A stretch of DNA of 64,000 nucleotides. Source: Treponema sp. J25. Its GTDB lineage: Bacteria; Spirochaetota; Spirochaetia; Treponematales; Breznakiellaceae. The notes under the pieces are model-generated. The model was not told the origin of the DNA. It ran no database searches and saw nothing but the letters and a program-made list of their open reading frames with translations. How positions within the stretch are numbered: position 1 is the stretch's first letter; every line of letters starts with the position of its first letter. Location of the stretch: contig NZ_PTQW01000014.1 in NCBI RefSeq assembly GCF_004343725.1, forward strand, positions 89,465 to 153,464, in the 5' to 3' direction. Shown piece after piece: positions 54,565 through 63,761 of the stretch. The position numbers and the translations under genes are program-made.

Positions 54565-56364
54565 TTATTCTGTCATATAAAATAAAAAAACCGTCTGACC
54601 TTTTCCAGATCTTTTTTGAGCGGAAAAAGTAATTGGAGATAAAAAAGACATATCTTCAAAAAAACAAATGCTATAGCCAAGGAAATTAAGATAATTTTTC
54701 AGAGGAACTAATTGAGGCCCTATGAGATTTACCTTCAGAGAAGAGTCGTGAGGGCTTACTATCGTTCCCATATAAGGATATATAGCCAAAGGTTCGCCGG
54801 TAAAAGGATCAATAGGGCCTGGAATTGGTTGCTGAGCAACACACGATTGTTGTATGTACTGGCTAAACTCAGTGAGAAGAACCGATAGATCTTTTTGAAA
54901 TACCGCTTCGAGATATTTTCACCCGCTTGCAGGATAATCTATACTGCCCTTTAGAAAAGACATTCCCCCTTTATCTTGAAGTTCGGAAGGGCCCGACGTT
55001 CCATATTCAATACCACCTTTTCTCTCTAAGAGATAATACAAAAAAAGAGAGCCCATCCCTCGCTTTCCCGCACTATCAGTCGCCCCATTTTCATCCTGCC
55101 CCAAAAGAGAAAAAGCATCCGTTCTTTGAAAATAGTATTGCACAAATGAAAGATTTCCTCCCGAAAGCCCGTAACCTACCAGACTTTCAGTTAAATGGGA
55201 CATGGCCTCATCAAAAGCGCTGTCTTCCAAAGGAGGATTAGGATCTCCGTGAACAAGACGATAGAAAGTTTTACGGCTAAATCGACAGAGATGTTGATAT
55301 TCATGAGCAATAGTTGCAAGAAGAGCAAAACGGTTATAATTTTTATTTGAATCAGGAGCAATAGCCCCTATATATAGAATATCTTTCATATTTGAAGTAG
55401 GGTTGTATTGATTCGAAGCAGGGTCATCCGAATAAGGAAAATAATCACAGGGATTAAAAAAGCCTATTGCAAGTTGTTGATCATTTAGTTTTTTTGTCAT
55501 GAGAACAGTAAACATACCATCATTATCCAGATCATAATGGTAACCCCAAATAGTCTGTACCCGGGGAATCACTATACGGTTCAATTTTTCAGTAAAATCC
55601 TGGAAAAGAGTTTCATCCACATTTGTTTCGGTGTCAATCCACAGAGACACATTTTCAGCGATAAAAGCACAACGGGCATTTACAACCCAGCCAGGCTCTC
55701 CTGTTCCCCGAGAAGGATCAGCAACTCTAAAAGTTCCTGTATCACCAACAACAGGTTTCAGAGAAAAGTTTTTCTTCTGACGAGTCAAAGATAAGTTGCT
55801 TACATTTTGTTGTAAGATCTGAGAGGGAAATTCAAAAGGAACGTCTCTAATAAAGGGAAAAGAAGTCTCTAAACCTCCATTGCTTAGACCATTTGAAAAA
55901 GACTTGTTCCTGGAAGAACCAGTGACAAACGATGTTTCAACAGATACTGAATTTTCAGAAGTAACACTAACAGGATAAAAATGTCCTGCAGCTAACGATA
56001 ATCGAGTAGGAACAACACTAGGGCGAAAATATACCCATGAACCGGGAACAAACTGGGGTTCCCGAATATAAATACTGATGGCTGCATAGTTACCATTATC
56101 AGTTCGAGCGGTAATTTCGTGGCATCCAGAGGTAAGATATACTGTTATACTTTTACCTTTACCTAAAATATTATCCTTGTTACTGATCCAGGTTACATAT
56201 TTATTAGCTCTCAGAGCAATAAGTTCTCCTGCTTCAAAAGAGGCTGCATTACAGGGAAATTCTATAACTACCGTGTCAAAAATATTTTGATATGTCCCGA
56301 TAGAACAAGAAACGAAAGAAAACAAAAATAAATAATAAAAAGCTTTTACTCTGAAACTTGACAT
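54565..56364 (-). pseudogene. HEXXH metallopeptidase lipoprotein, interrupted by one in-frame TGA
   Basis: The signal peptide has lipobox SFVSC (Cys about residue 20). The N-terminal half is beta-rich (Ig/Fn3-like). The peptidase half has DLDNDGMFTVL, then IAHEYQHLCRF, the zinc-binding HEXXH, and a downstream Glu in MSHLTESLVGYG. This is the layout of M30 hyicolysin-like peptidases, though the family call is tentative. The frame stops at a TGA (54919-54921) but continues in the same frame, without another stop, for 117 more codons to TAA at 54565, starting KYLEAVFQKDLS. One base change could have made the stop. As sequenced the product is 481 residues and keeps the zinc site. Last gene of the 60806-54565 operon; it overlaps the gene before it by 19 bases. 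AT-rich. Confidence 0.7.
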
Positions 56365-57037
56365 ATTACCGAGGCTCCTTGTGCAGAAGAAAAGCTATAA
56401 TAATTTTTTTCTTTTAAAAGGGGATCCCCGCTAATAGCCTGGGCTTCCACTACCCAGTTATAGGTTCCTTTCTCCAGCGTATTCGCTGGAATAAGACAAC
56501 CAGTCTCAGTAGTTACCCATGAAAATATGGTGCTTACATTCTTAGAAATCGTTAATCGATACAAGGTAGCACCTTCTATCGATTGCCAAGAAACATAAAT
56601 CTTTTTCGTTACAAGGGGAGGCTTGTTCTGAGTGTACGAATTACCTACCTCATCTTGGATGTTAATAATAGCAGGCCCCTGAGAAAGGCAAAAAAAGGAA
56701 TATCTAATGTAATTTCTTCTGATGTAAGAGAGGTAAGTACCTGAACTTGATAGATTCCATTTTCCGGACTCTGAAAACTCCCCTCAAAGCAGCCCTATTA
56801 CTATTATACCGGATAAGGCTAACCGCTCCGCTCGGAGTCTTAATGAGAACCCGGCATGCATCTAGGGAGGTCCCATAGGGACCTTCAACAAAAACAGAAA
56901 ATGTTAACGAGCTCCCTAAGGGGCGCTCGCAAATTGCTCTCACCTGGATATTTTTACGCTCCAGCGGGCAGGAAATAATGATGGTAGCTATTCCAATTAT
57001 CAACAATAATTGATTTTTTTCATCCACATTTTTTCAT
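56346..57037 (-). pseudogene. Small Fn3-like lipoprotein gene broken by homopolymer frameshifts
   Basis: The ATG at 57035-57037 has an ideal ribosome site (AAAGGAG) but an A6 run (57029-57034) puts it out of frame with the lipoprotein sequence QLLLIIGIATIIISC; with five A it would read MKNVDEKN into that signal peptide. Two further one-base shifts are needed at AAA (56786-56788, plus strand) and at A7 (56690-56696). Corrected, the protein has about 227 residues: signal peptide, a beta-rich domain (SSLTFSVFVEGPYGTSLDACRVLIKTP is split here), and a fibronectin-III-like end (YRLTISKNVSTIFSWVTTET, GTYNWVVEAQA). Three indels in 340 bases point to decay, or to homopolymer errors. It is one base after the propeller gene. 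Confidence 0.6.
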
Positions 57038-57038
57038 A

Positions 57039-58367
57039 TTACTCCTTTACCAAAGCACCATTTTCTATTTTCCAGTTCATCTTAACACCAAAAAGATCTT
57101 CATATCCCTGAAAAATAAGAATATCATTCCAAACTGCTGTATCCCCTATATTCAATGGGTCCCCCGATACACTTCTATCTCGACCAAGGGGGGTACCCGT
57201 TTGGGCATCGTACAACTCTAGATAACGGCTTGTTACCTGGTACAATACCCCATTACGAACCTGCGGTTGCATCCCTATCTGGGGTTCCTGGGCAGAACGA
57301 AAACGTTTCCAGACAACCGTCCCTTCCTCTGCATCAATACATATAATAGCCGCTACCAGCGGGTTCGACTCCGTGTTAGCACCACTGGCAAGATATATTC
57401 GTTTCCCTTCCTGGTCCCAGGTAAAATTGGTGTCACTCGACCAGACGTACCATAAAACATCTTTCAGTTGACTACCGTCCCGTTTCTCCTTGTAGTACAC
57501 CCCCGTCCCTCCTCGTCCCCGGGGAGTACCCTCCTCCGTTACCGTAGCAAATACATATTTATCTGTTATTGCCTTTATCCTCCCACCTGTCCCCGGATTA
57601 TACTGATTATCTTCCCATACCGTTGCCCCTGTCTCTAGATCTATACAGGCAATACCATACCGGTTCCCTGGATCTTGAGAATACTGGGGAAAATTTACTG
57701 GATACCATGCAAAGTACCCATACTTCCCATCACCATGAATCCCGGTAATAGCAATTGAATCACGGGGCATTGATTTAATACACTCGAGAGTGGCAATATA
57801 TACACCTGGTTCATCGTTTTTTTCTACAAGAGTAGTTAAATTTAGATTATACACCCCTTCATTTAAAATAGTCCCTTCCTGATTTTCTCTTCTGCCGAGA
57901 AAAAATAGTTTACCATTATATAAACACATATTTTCACCATATACCCTCACATCACCTAATGAGACTAGCTTTTCTGTCTGCCCCGTTTCTTTATTCACAA
58001 CGGCAATCCATGGATCCCTTGAAGCAGATAAGAATATATATTCTCCACTCAAGTGAAACGGCCAAGCCCCACTTGTAATGTTTTTCCCTTTAAATAGATT
58101 TGGATCGGTATTTCTCCATTTTACTTTTTTTTCTTCAAGATCGTAGGCAGTAATACCACTGCCTGGTATATATAATATATTTCCCTCCACATAAAAATCA
58201 TGGATCGCAGCATAAGAAATATTCTTTTCCCGTATAACAATCTCACTCGCAAAGGATTTCATATCTGATACGGTTTGTTTTTTTTCATCTTTTTCGTATT
58301 CAAAAGGACAGGACAGTACTGAAAAAAGAGTTAACCATCCTACAATCAAACATTTTATATTTTTCAT
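57039..58367 (-). CDS. PQQ-like beta-propeller lipoprotein (442 aa)
   Basis: Lipobox VLSC (about residue 20) after a classical signal peptide. The mature protein has repeated blades of the PQQ/WD-like type: ILYIPGSGITAYDLEEKKVKWRN, IAVVNKETGQTEKL, GIACIDLETGATVWED, IICIDAEEGTVVWKRF and LELYDAQTGTPLGRD. Proteins of this type serve as scaffolds (BamB-like) or bind substrates; no PQQ dehydrogenase motif is evident. Ribosome site AAGGAGGT. A 10-base hairpin (58384-58409) precedes it. Confidence 0.78.
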   Translation of the reverse strand: MKNIKCLIVGWLTLFSVLSCPFEYEKDEKKQTVSDMKSFASEIVIREKNISYAAIHDFYVEGNILYIPGSGITAYDLEEKKVKWRNTDPNLFKGKNITSGAWPFHLSGEYIFLSASRDPWIAVVNKETGQTEKLVSLGDVRVYGENMCLYNGKLFFLGRRENQEGTILNEGVYNLNLTTLVEKNDEPGVYIATLECIKSMPRDSIAITGIHGDGKYGYFAWYPVNFPQYSQDPGNRYGIACIDLETGATVWEDNQYNPGTGGRIKAITDKYVFATVTEEGTPRGRGGTGVYYKEKRDGSQLKDVLWYVWSSDTNFTWDQEGKRIYLASGANTESNPLVAAIICIDAEEGTVVWKRFRSAQEPQIGMQPQVRNGVLYQVTSRYLELYDAQTGTPLGRDRSVSGDPLNIGDTAVWNDILIFQGYEDLFGVKMNWKIENGALVKE

Positions 58368-58383
58368 GCGCAGACCTCCTTAT

Positions 58384-58409
58384 AGCAGCCGGGAAACATC
58401 CCGGCTGCT
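58384..58409 (-). terminator. Strong intra-operon hairpin
   Basis: AGCAGCCGGG (58384-58393) pairs perfectly with CCCGGCTGCT (58400-58409) around six bases. No T run. It lies between the lipase stop and the ribosome site of the propeller gene, and may act as an attenuator, processing or stability element. Confidence 0.55.
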
Positions 58410-58414
58410 AAGCT

Positions 58415-59776
58415 CTAATCAATCTGACCGCTCATATACTTTCGGTATTGAGGCAACTCATATCCTTGTTCTCGTAGCCACTCCCCCACTTTTCCTTTAT
58501 CCGTTGGATTATCAAAGTTACCTCCCTCTCCCCAGATTCGTCCATCTTCGAGTTCGGTCTTATGATTTACATCGTACACGATATACCATTCCGTTCCATT
58601 ACTACCAATCGGTTTAAACAACAATTCGTCGGGATTCCATTTCTGGGCAGGGCTGGGAATAAATCCATCCGATTCGTTCGTTAACAGAATGTCCGTGTTA
58701 TACCGCTGGGGAAAGTTGCGAGCCAGCTTCGCCGCTTCCCGCGCATTATCCGCGTTTACATAATATCCTACCGCGCTAACCTTATATCCTAAGAATACTA
58801 TAATATTCCAAATATATAGTATTGCGGCTATCTCACAAGCTACTCCTAACCCTTCATTTATTGTTTGAGATATGTTCATTACCCCAGCAAAAATTTCCAA
58901 TATTTTTTCGGCATCAGCACGTTTAAATCCATAGGCACTTTCTATTAAATCAAAGGGATTACTCTGGTTTCCTACGATAAATCCTACAGGAACATCATCT
59001 GGTAAGCGAGGTATTTTTTCAGCCGGTTTATCCACCACCCACACGGTTTTGTATATGGGAATAGTTATCCACTCTATGGTAAAGCGGAACCAGCCTGTCA
59101 CTTTTATTACAGGAACAGTGATTCGCCCAACCTCTACCTTTGCCCAATGGCCTTGCTCTGGAATAATACCAGGACTGATACGATCTTTTAGATACGTACT
59201 ATTGGGCATAAAATCAGCAAGTACCGCATCACTCACCATTGAACTATCCCCAGGATTGCTCGATATCATATGTGAAATAAAAGCTCGAGAATCACTTCCA
59301 CCGAAAACCTTTTCTTTTAAAATCGCGTCACTAATAGCAGGACCTGCTAAGCTAAGATACGGAATAGGAACAATACTTGCTGCACCTTTACCAAAAATAT
59401 CGTAAAAATTTTTGATTCGTCGTGTAAGATCGTCTTTGCCACGCACAAGGGGAGTAAATCCCCGTACGGGACCACCAATGGCTATGATGGCTTTTACCTT
59501 ATCTCCTTCGCCCTTTTCTTTAAGATAATTCCCATACCCTAGGGCTTTGTAAGCTCCCTGGCTGTGACCAATAACTACCTGTGAACCAAGGCTTGCAAAG
59601 GCCCGGTATGCATCGCTTAATTGTTCTTCCATCGCCTGGATACCCGTATTTTTCTGTACACCACCAATGGAGTACTCAGTTCTGATACCAGGAAAGAAAA
59701 TTCCCTTAACGGTTTCCGCACAAAGATTTCCACCAAGGCTTATTAATAATATACAGGCTATAATTTTATCTTTCAT
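58415..59776 (-). CDS. Exported alpha/beta-hydrolase (lipase-like), 453 aa
   Basis: A signal peptide (MKDKIIACILLISLGGNLCAE) is followed by an alpha/beta-hydrolase fold. GIFFPGIRTEYS is the oxyanion-side strand; VVIGHSQGAYKAL gives the nucleophile elbow G-x-S-x-G; NESDGFIP gives a candidate Asp; and DVNHKTEL the His. GGPVRGF follows the nucleophile strand as in triacylglycerol lipases. A hydrophobic segment (about 310-340) may associate with a membrane or form a lid. The protein is exported to the periplasm or surface. Substrate unknown. Ribosome site AAAGGGGG; 12 bases after the upstream gene. Confidence 0.75.
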   Translation of the reverse strand: MKDKIIACILLISLGGNLCAETVKGIFFPGIRTEYSIGGVQKNTGIQAMEEQLSDAYRAFASLGSQVVIGHSQGAYKALGYGNYLKEKGEGDKVKAIIAIGGPVRGFTPLVRGKDDLTRRIKNFYDIFGKGAASIVPIPYLSLAGPAISDAILKEKVFGGSDSRAFISHMISSNPGDSSMVSDAVLADFMPNSTYLKDRISPGIIPEQGHWAKVEVGRITVPVIKVTGWFRFTIEWITIPIYKTVWVVDKPAEKIPRLPDDVPVGFIVGNQSNPFDLIESAYGFKRADAEKILEIFAGVMNISQTINEGLGVACEIAAILYIWNIIVFLGYKVSAVGYYVNADNAREAAKLARNFPQRYNTDILLTNESDGFIPSPAQKWNPDELLFKPIGSNGTEWYIVYDVNHKTELEDGRIWGEGGNFDNPTDKGKVGEWLREQGYELPQYRKYMSGQID

Positions 59777-59788
59777 GTTTGGCCCCCT

Positions 59789-60806
59789 TTAGAAAACTTT
59801 AAAAAGCATGTCCGGTACTGTATTGAGTTGGATAGATTCATACACGGTAATGTTTGTTTCCGTGTAATCGGGGTCAGAAGGATCCCCTTCCATAGCCACA
59901 TCCATAGGAATGGCAAGACCCTCTGCTATAAGCTTGTTTGCCTCAGATACAGAGATAATTGGGGCACTTTCAGTGTTCAAGGGTTTTACAGAAGAATCGC
60001 TCGTATCAATAGTGTATGGTTTATCAATATGCCGTTCTTCCACTTTACCAATCAAAATAGGAACACCATCTTTTTCAGTATAAATATTTGTTTCCTTTAT
60101 AGTGAGCACCGTACCATCTTCTTCTCTGGTGACCATTTCAGTTCCTGCTACAGTTCCCATTGTCTCATCCAGGTATACTCGTAATGACTGGATGCTTTTG
60201 CCCTGCGGCAGAGCATAGCGGGATAAAATATTTGAAGAAATGGTAATTGCCCACAATCTTCCGTTATCAGCACTCTGAACATCACATTGCAATTCCTTGA
60301 ATTTCATACGAAGAGAAGAAATGTCTAACTTCTGAAAAAGGCTAACTGGTTTTTGATTGATCATACGTCCTACATCTTGCATCTCCGTTGGTACAGGACC
60401 ACGATGTAGTACCTTGTTGGTAGTGGGATCTAAAAGGATAAGCTCTTTCCCATTACTTACAAAGGTTCGTGCTGCAATCTTGTTTTCCGTGTCAGCGGGA
60501 AAATCAATCCTTGTGTAGAGTTCACCATCAATTAATTTTGTTGCTAGTCGATATTGAGAAACAAGGCGGTTCGAATATGGCTTACGATCAACACTCGAAT
60601 ATACTTTTACTTCTGCTTGAAAAGATTCTATTCCCCCACTTGCACTTTCTTGCATAATGATTGCAGGTGCGTGGGTAATACCGTTACTTTCTCTTGGCTT
60701 GTTGGCTACAGTTCCAACGGAACAGGCCCCCAGAAGAACCAGGGTTAGGGTTATCCCCCCCCCGATAAAACACTTTACATTTTACTTTTCTTGAAGACTT
60801 TTGCAT
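59789..60806 (-). CDS. Phase-variable lipoprotein, out of frame as sequenced (poly-G in signal peptide)
   Basis: The ATG at 60804-60806 follows an ideal ribosome site (AAAGGGAGG). It starts MQKSSRKVKCKVFY, a basic n-region, and then meets nine G (60755-60763 on the plus strand as C). With nine G the frame is lost and stops after about 37 codons. With eight G (or eleven) it continues R-G-G-ITLTLVLLGAC, an ideal lipoprotein signal peptide with lipobox LGAC, into a mature protein of about 310 residues. That part is beta-rich: YRLATKLIDGELYTRIDFP, FVSNGKELILLDPTT, LRVYLDETMG, and resembles LolA-type half-barrels, though I do not claim the family. It heads an operon with the lipase, propeller, small lipoprotein and metallopeptidase. 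Poly-G is the usual phase-variation tract of treponemes. Promoter at 60839-60867. Confidence 0.75.
60755..60763 (-). repeat. Homopolymer tract of nine G on the coding strand
   Basis: Nine C on the plus strand, nine G in the coding strand of the gene at 59789-60806, sitting between the basic n-region and hydrophobic core of its signal peptide. Slippage by one base would switch the gene. Confidence 0.95.
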
Positions 60807-60838
60807 ATATACCTCCCTTTACTTAGAAGTATAAAACT

Positions 60839-60867
60839 ATTCTTTTGCACAAATTTCCATCTGTCAA
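60839..60867 (-). promoter_or_regulatory. Promoter of the poly-G lipoprotein operon
   Basis: TTGACA (60862-60867), 17-base spacer, AAGAAT (60839-60844) on the minus strand. It shares CTTGACAGAT with the pentamer gene promoter. Confidence 0.7.
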
Positions 60868-61154
60868 GTATGAAAAACAAAATTTGTAAAAACTATTTCA
60901 AAAATCCTAAATATGGACAGGTTCTCCCAATCATAAAAAGAGAGGTTTATTTTTCACGGACCTACCCTATTTAAAGGAAAATCTTTTTATAGGTCTTTCC
61001 CTCTCAGGGCGCCACAATTAACAATTAAGAAAACTCTCTTAAAGGGAACCTCATTAACGGGGCTATTTACAGATAGGACTTTTCTAAAAAATAGATTTTT
61101 GAGGGGACCCCACCCACGAAGCCCCCAAAAAAAGGTAGTACAACCCTTTTTATG
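60868..61154. other. Intergenic between the lipoprotein operon and permease genes
   Basis: AT-rich, no gene seen. At 61127-61150 a hairpin on the minus strand (AAAAAGG ... CCTTTTTTT) follows the stop of the permease gene and is a likely terminator for it. Confidence 0.6.
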
Positions 61155-62429
61155 TTACTTCCACACAAGCCAGATAAATAGGCTTGTGGCTCCCGTGGTA
61201 AGGAGGGTAAAAGGAAGCCCTACGGAAAGCCAATCGAAGAAGCCCATTTTTACCCCCTCCTTTTTCAGGATACCTACGGAAACCACGTTCGCTGAGGCCC
61301 CAAAGGGGGTAAGGTTCCCTCCCAAACAGGAACCGATAAGAAGGCCAAACATATACAGCTCTGGCCGCAGGTTAAGCGCCCGCGCCAGGGTTGCCGCCAC
61401 CGGCAACATCACCACAATGTAGGGCACATTATCCACAAAACCAGAAATCAGGGTAGAAACCCCTACAATAGCAAGGAAGCCCAGCAACACGTTGTCCCCT
61501 ATCCAGCCCTGCAAGATTCGCGCAAAGGTATCCAGCAATCCCACCTTGGTTACTCCCCCCACCACAATAAAAATGCCGATCAAAAAGAGGGTCGTATCCC
61601 AGTCCAATTCTCGAATCATCTTCAGGGTGGTTTCCCGGCTTTCCTTACACACCAGGCGGTACCACAGAATCCCCACCAGGGCAAGTCCCACCACGATAAG
61701 CCCGGAGAGCAGCGAAACGCCGGAATGCAAGAAAGAAGCCGCCGCAAGCCCCAGAATCATCAGCACCAGCAGGATCGTGGGGACATACGATTTAACCGGT
61801 TCCTTTTCTATTTCTACTTTCTGAGCCCCCGCCTTTATAAAATAGAAATAAAGGTACAGGGCCCCCACAATCATTCCCACCTGGACAGCAAAGAAAATAG
61901 AAGGCTTACCTTGATAAAAGAAGAAGTCATTAAAACTATAGTGGGCATAGTCAGCAAAAATCATGGAGGGAGGGTCCCCCACGAGGGTCGCCGTTCCCTG
62001 AAGGTTCGCCATGATGGCAAGGCCAATCATAAAATACTTGGGGGTCATGTTGAGCTTTTTGGAAAGGGCCAGGGCGATGGGTGCCATCACCAGCACCGTC
62101 GCCACGTTTTCTACAAAGGCAGAAATAAAACCGGTCATCATCAAAATGGCCACGATGGCAAGCCCCACATTCGGAGAAGCGTCGATGAGGGTATCGGCGA
62201 TGCGGGCGGGAACCCGGGAATAAATGAAGAGTTCCGCAATGACAAGGCTCCCCACAAAAATCATGAGGACGTTCCAGTTGACCATTTTCGTAAAGGCCTC
62301 CTGGGGAGACACCACCCCCAGGGCCATCATGATAAGGGCCGCCGCCATTGCAATAAAGGCCTTCTTCTCCGAAAAAACAATGATCAACCCATACATAAGT
62401 ATGGTGATCCCTAAAACCAGGTACTGCAT
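61155..62429 (-). CDS. ArsB/NhaD-type ion permease, second of a tandem pair (424 aa)
   Basis: Eleven or twelve hydrophobic helices with the ion-transporter superfamily pattern: FVENVATVLVMAPIALAL, LVGDPPSMIFADYA, GFVDNVPYIVVMLPVAA and NLTPFGASANVVSVGI. The two inverted V/E-N-V and D-N-V blocks are the usual ion-binding sites of ArsB, NhaD and CitM proteins. Strikingly similar to the gene before it along the full length, so the pair arose by tandem duplication. ATG at 62429 with GAGGGAGA. The pair lies behind a candidate Mn2+ riboswitch, which suggests a divalent-cation or Mn role. Substrate otherwise unknown. Confidence 0.85.
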   Translation of the reverse strand: MQYLVLGITILMYGLIIVFSEKKAFIAMAAALIMMALGVVSPQEAFTKMVNWNVLMIFVGSLVIAELFIYSRVPARIADTLIDASPNVGLAIVAILMMTGFISAFVENVATVLVMAPIALALSKKLNMTPKYFMIGLAIMANLQGTATLVGDPPSMIFADYAHYSFNDFFFYQGKPSIFFAVQVGMIVGALYLYFYFIKAGAQKVEIEKEPVKSYVPTILLVLMILGLAAASFLHSGVSLLSGLIVVGLALVGILWYRLVCKESRETTLKMIRELDWDTTLFLIGIFIVVGGVTKVGLLDTFARILQGWIGDNVLLGFLAIVGVSTLISGFVDNVPYIVVMLPVAATLARALNLRPELYMFGLLIGSCLGGNLTPFGASANVVSVGILKKEGVKMGFFDWLSVGLPFTLLTTGATSLFIWLVWK

Positions 62430-62449
62430 GTTTTTCTCCCTCGCTATCG

Positions 62450-63724
62450 TTATTTCCAAAATAACCACACAAAAAGGGCTGCCCCGCCGGTGGTAATAAG
62501 CGTAAAGGGCAGACCTATCTTAAGCCACTGAAAGAACGAAAGGGATATGCCCTCTCGTTTAAGGATCCCCACCGATACCACGTTGGCCGAGGCTCCAAAG
62601 GGGGTTATGTTTCCCCCCATACAGGAACCAATCAGGAGACCAAACATGTACAGTTCCGGTCGCAGAGAAAGGGTTTTAGCAAGCCTATCGGCCACCGGTA
62701 ACATAACCAGAATGTAGGGGATGTTATCGATAAACCCAGAAAGAAGCAAAGAAACCAGGATAATGAGCATAAAACCCACGATGACATTTCCACCTATCAG
62801 ACCTGCCAGAAGCGCACCTATTTTTTCTACCCATCCCACCTTGGTGATGGTGCCTACCACGATAAAAATCCCAATTAAAAAGAGAAAAGCCTCCCAGTCA
62901 AATTTCTTAAGCACCTCGAAGGTTTCCCGGGTTGTTTTTTTCTGAACAAAGCGGAACCACAGAAGCCCCAGAGTGGCGATACTCAACACGGCATAGCCCG
63001 CCACAGGAGAAAGCCCCCGTTCGACAAAAGAAATGATCGCCAATGTCCCTATCATGGTCAAAAGAAGGATGGTGGGAACCAGAGAAATGATGGGTTCCTT
63101 TTCTACCATAATCCGGGTATGTTTTGTTTTCGCAAAGTAGGCATATAAAAAAAGGGCTCCACAGAGCATCCCAAACTGAACGGCAAAAAAAATAGAAGGT
63201 CGCCCCTGGTACACAAAAAAGTCATTAAACCCATAGTGGGCATAGTCCGCAAAGATCATAGAGGGGGGATCCCCCACCAACGTGGCGGTTCCCTGCAGGT
63301 TGGCCATTACCGCAAGACCTACCATAAAATAGGTAGGTGCCATGTTCAGCCGTTTCGATAACACCAGGGCAATGGGGGCCATTACCAAAACGGTGGACAC
63401 ATTATCCACAAAGGCGGAGACAAAACCGGTCATCAGGAGAATCAGGGTAATTGCAATACCTGGATTGGGGGAAACATCAATGAGGGTATCCGCTATCCAG
63501 AGGGGAACCCGGGAATACAAAAAAAGGGAGGCAATCAATTGACTGCCCAAGAAAATCATGAGCACATTCCAGTTTACCATCTGGGAAAGTGCTTCCCGGG
63601 GAGTAACAATGGAAAGGATTATGAAGAGGAGGGCCGCACCCAACGAAAAGTACACCTTTCTGTGGGGGTACAGAATAATAAGTGCGTACATAATCACGGT
63701 CGTTATAAGAACTATCAGTGCCAT
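62450..63724 (-). CDS. ArsB/NhaD-type ion permease, first of a tandem pair (424 aa)
   Basis: Same length and topology as its neighbour: MVNWNVLMIFLGSQLIASL, FVDNVSTVLVMAPIALVL, LVGDPPSMIFADYA, GFIDNIPYILVMLPVAD and NITPFGASANVVSVGI. Two differences stand out: this copy has Asp where the neighbour has Glu in the first ion-site block (VDNVS against VENVA). ATG at 63724 with an ideal ribosome site (GGGGGAGG); a GTG at 63730 is in frame but less likely. The leader holds the riboswitch and terminator. The two may form a heterodimer or differ in ion choice. Confidence 0.86.
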   Translation of the reverse strand: MALIVLITTVIMYALIILYPHRKVYFSLGAALLFIILSIVTPREALSQMVNWNVLMIFLGSQLIASLFLYSRVPLWIADTLIDVSPNPGIAITLILLMTGFVSAFVDNVSTVLVMAPIALVLSKRLNMAPTYFMVGLAVMANLQGTATLVGDPPSMIFADYAHYGFNDFFVYQGRPSIFFAVQFGMLCGALFLYAYFAKTKHTRIMVEKEPIISLVPTILLLTMIGTLAIISFVERGLSPVAGYAVLSIATLGLLWFRFVQKKTTRETFEVLKKFDWEAFLFLIGIFIVVGTITKVGWVEKIGALLAGLIGGNVIVGFMLIILVSLLLSGFIDNIPYILVMLPVADRLAKTLSLRPELYMFGLLIGSCMGGNITPFGASANVVSVGILKREGISLSFFQWLKIGLPFTLITTGGAALFVWLFWK

Positions 63725-63761
63725 GAGCACCTCCCCCTTTTCACAAAAACCCTGGACCCAT

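Noticed and set aside
54919..54921. Selenocysteine at the in-frame TGA of the metallopeptidase gene
   Set aside because: No selA/B/C/D genes are seen in the window, no convincing SECIS-like hairpin follows, and the position is outside the catalytic site.
61725..62414. A 229-codon plus-strand frame opposite the permease genes
   Set aside because: Its sequence is His/Lys/Arg-rich and is the antisense of the hydrophobic helices of the permease. No start signal.
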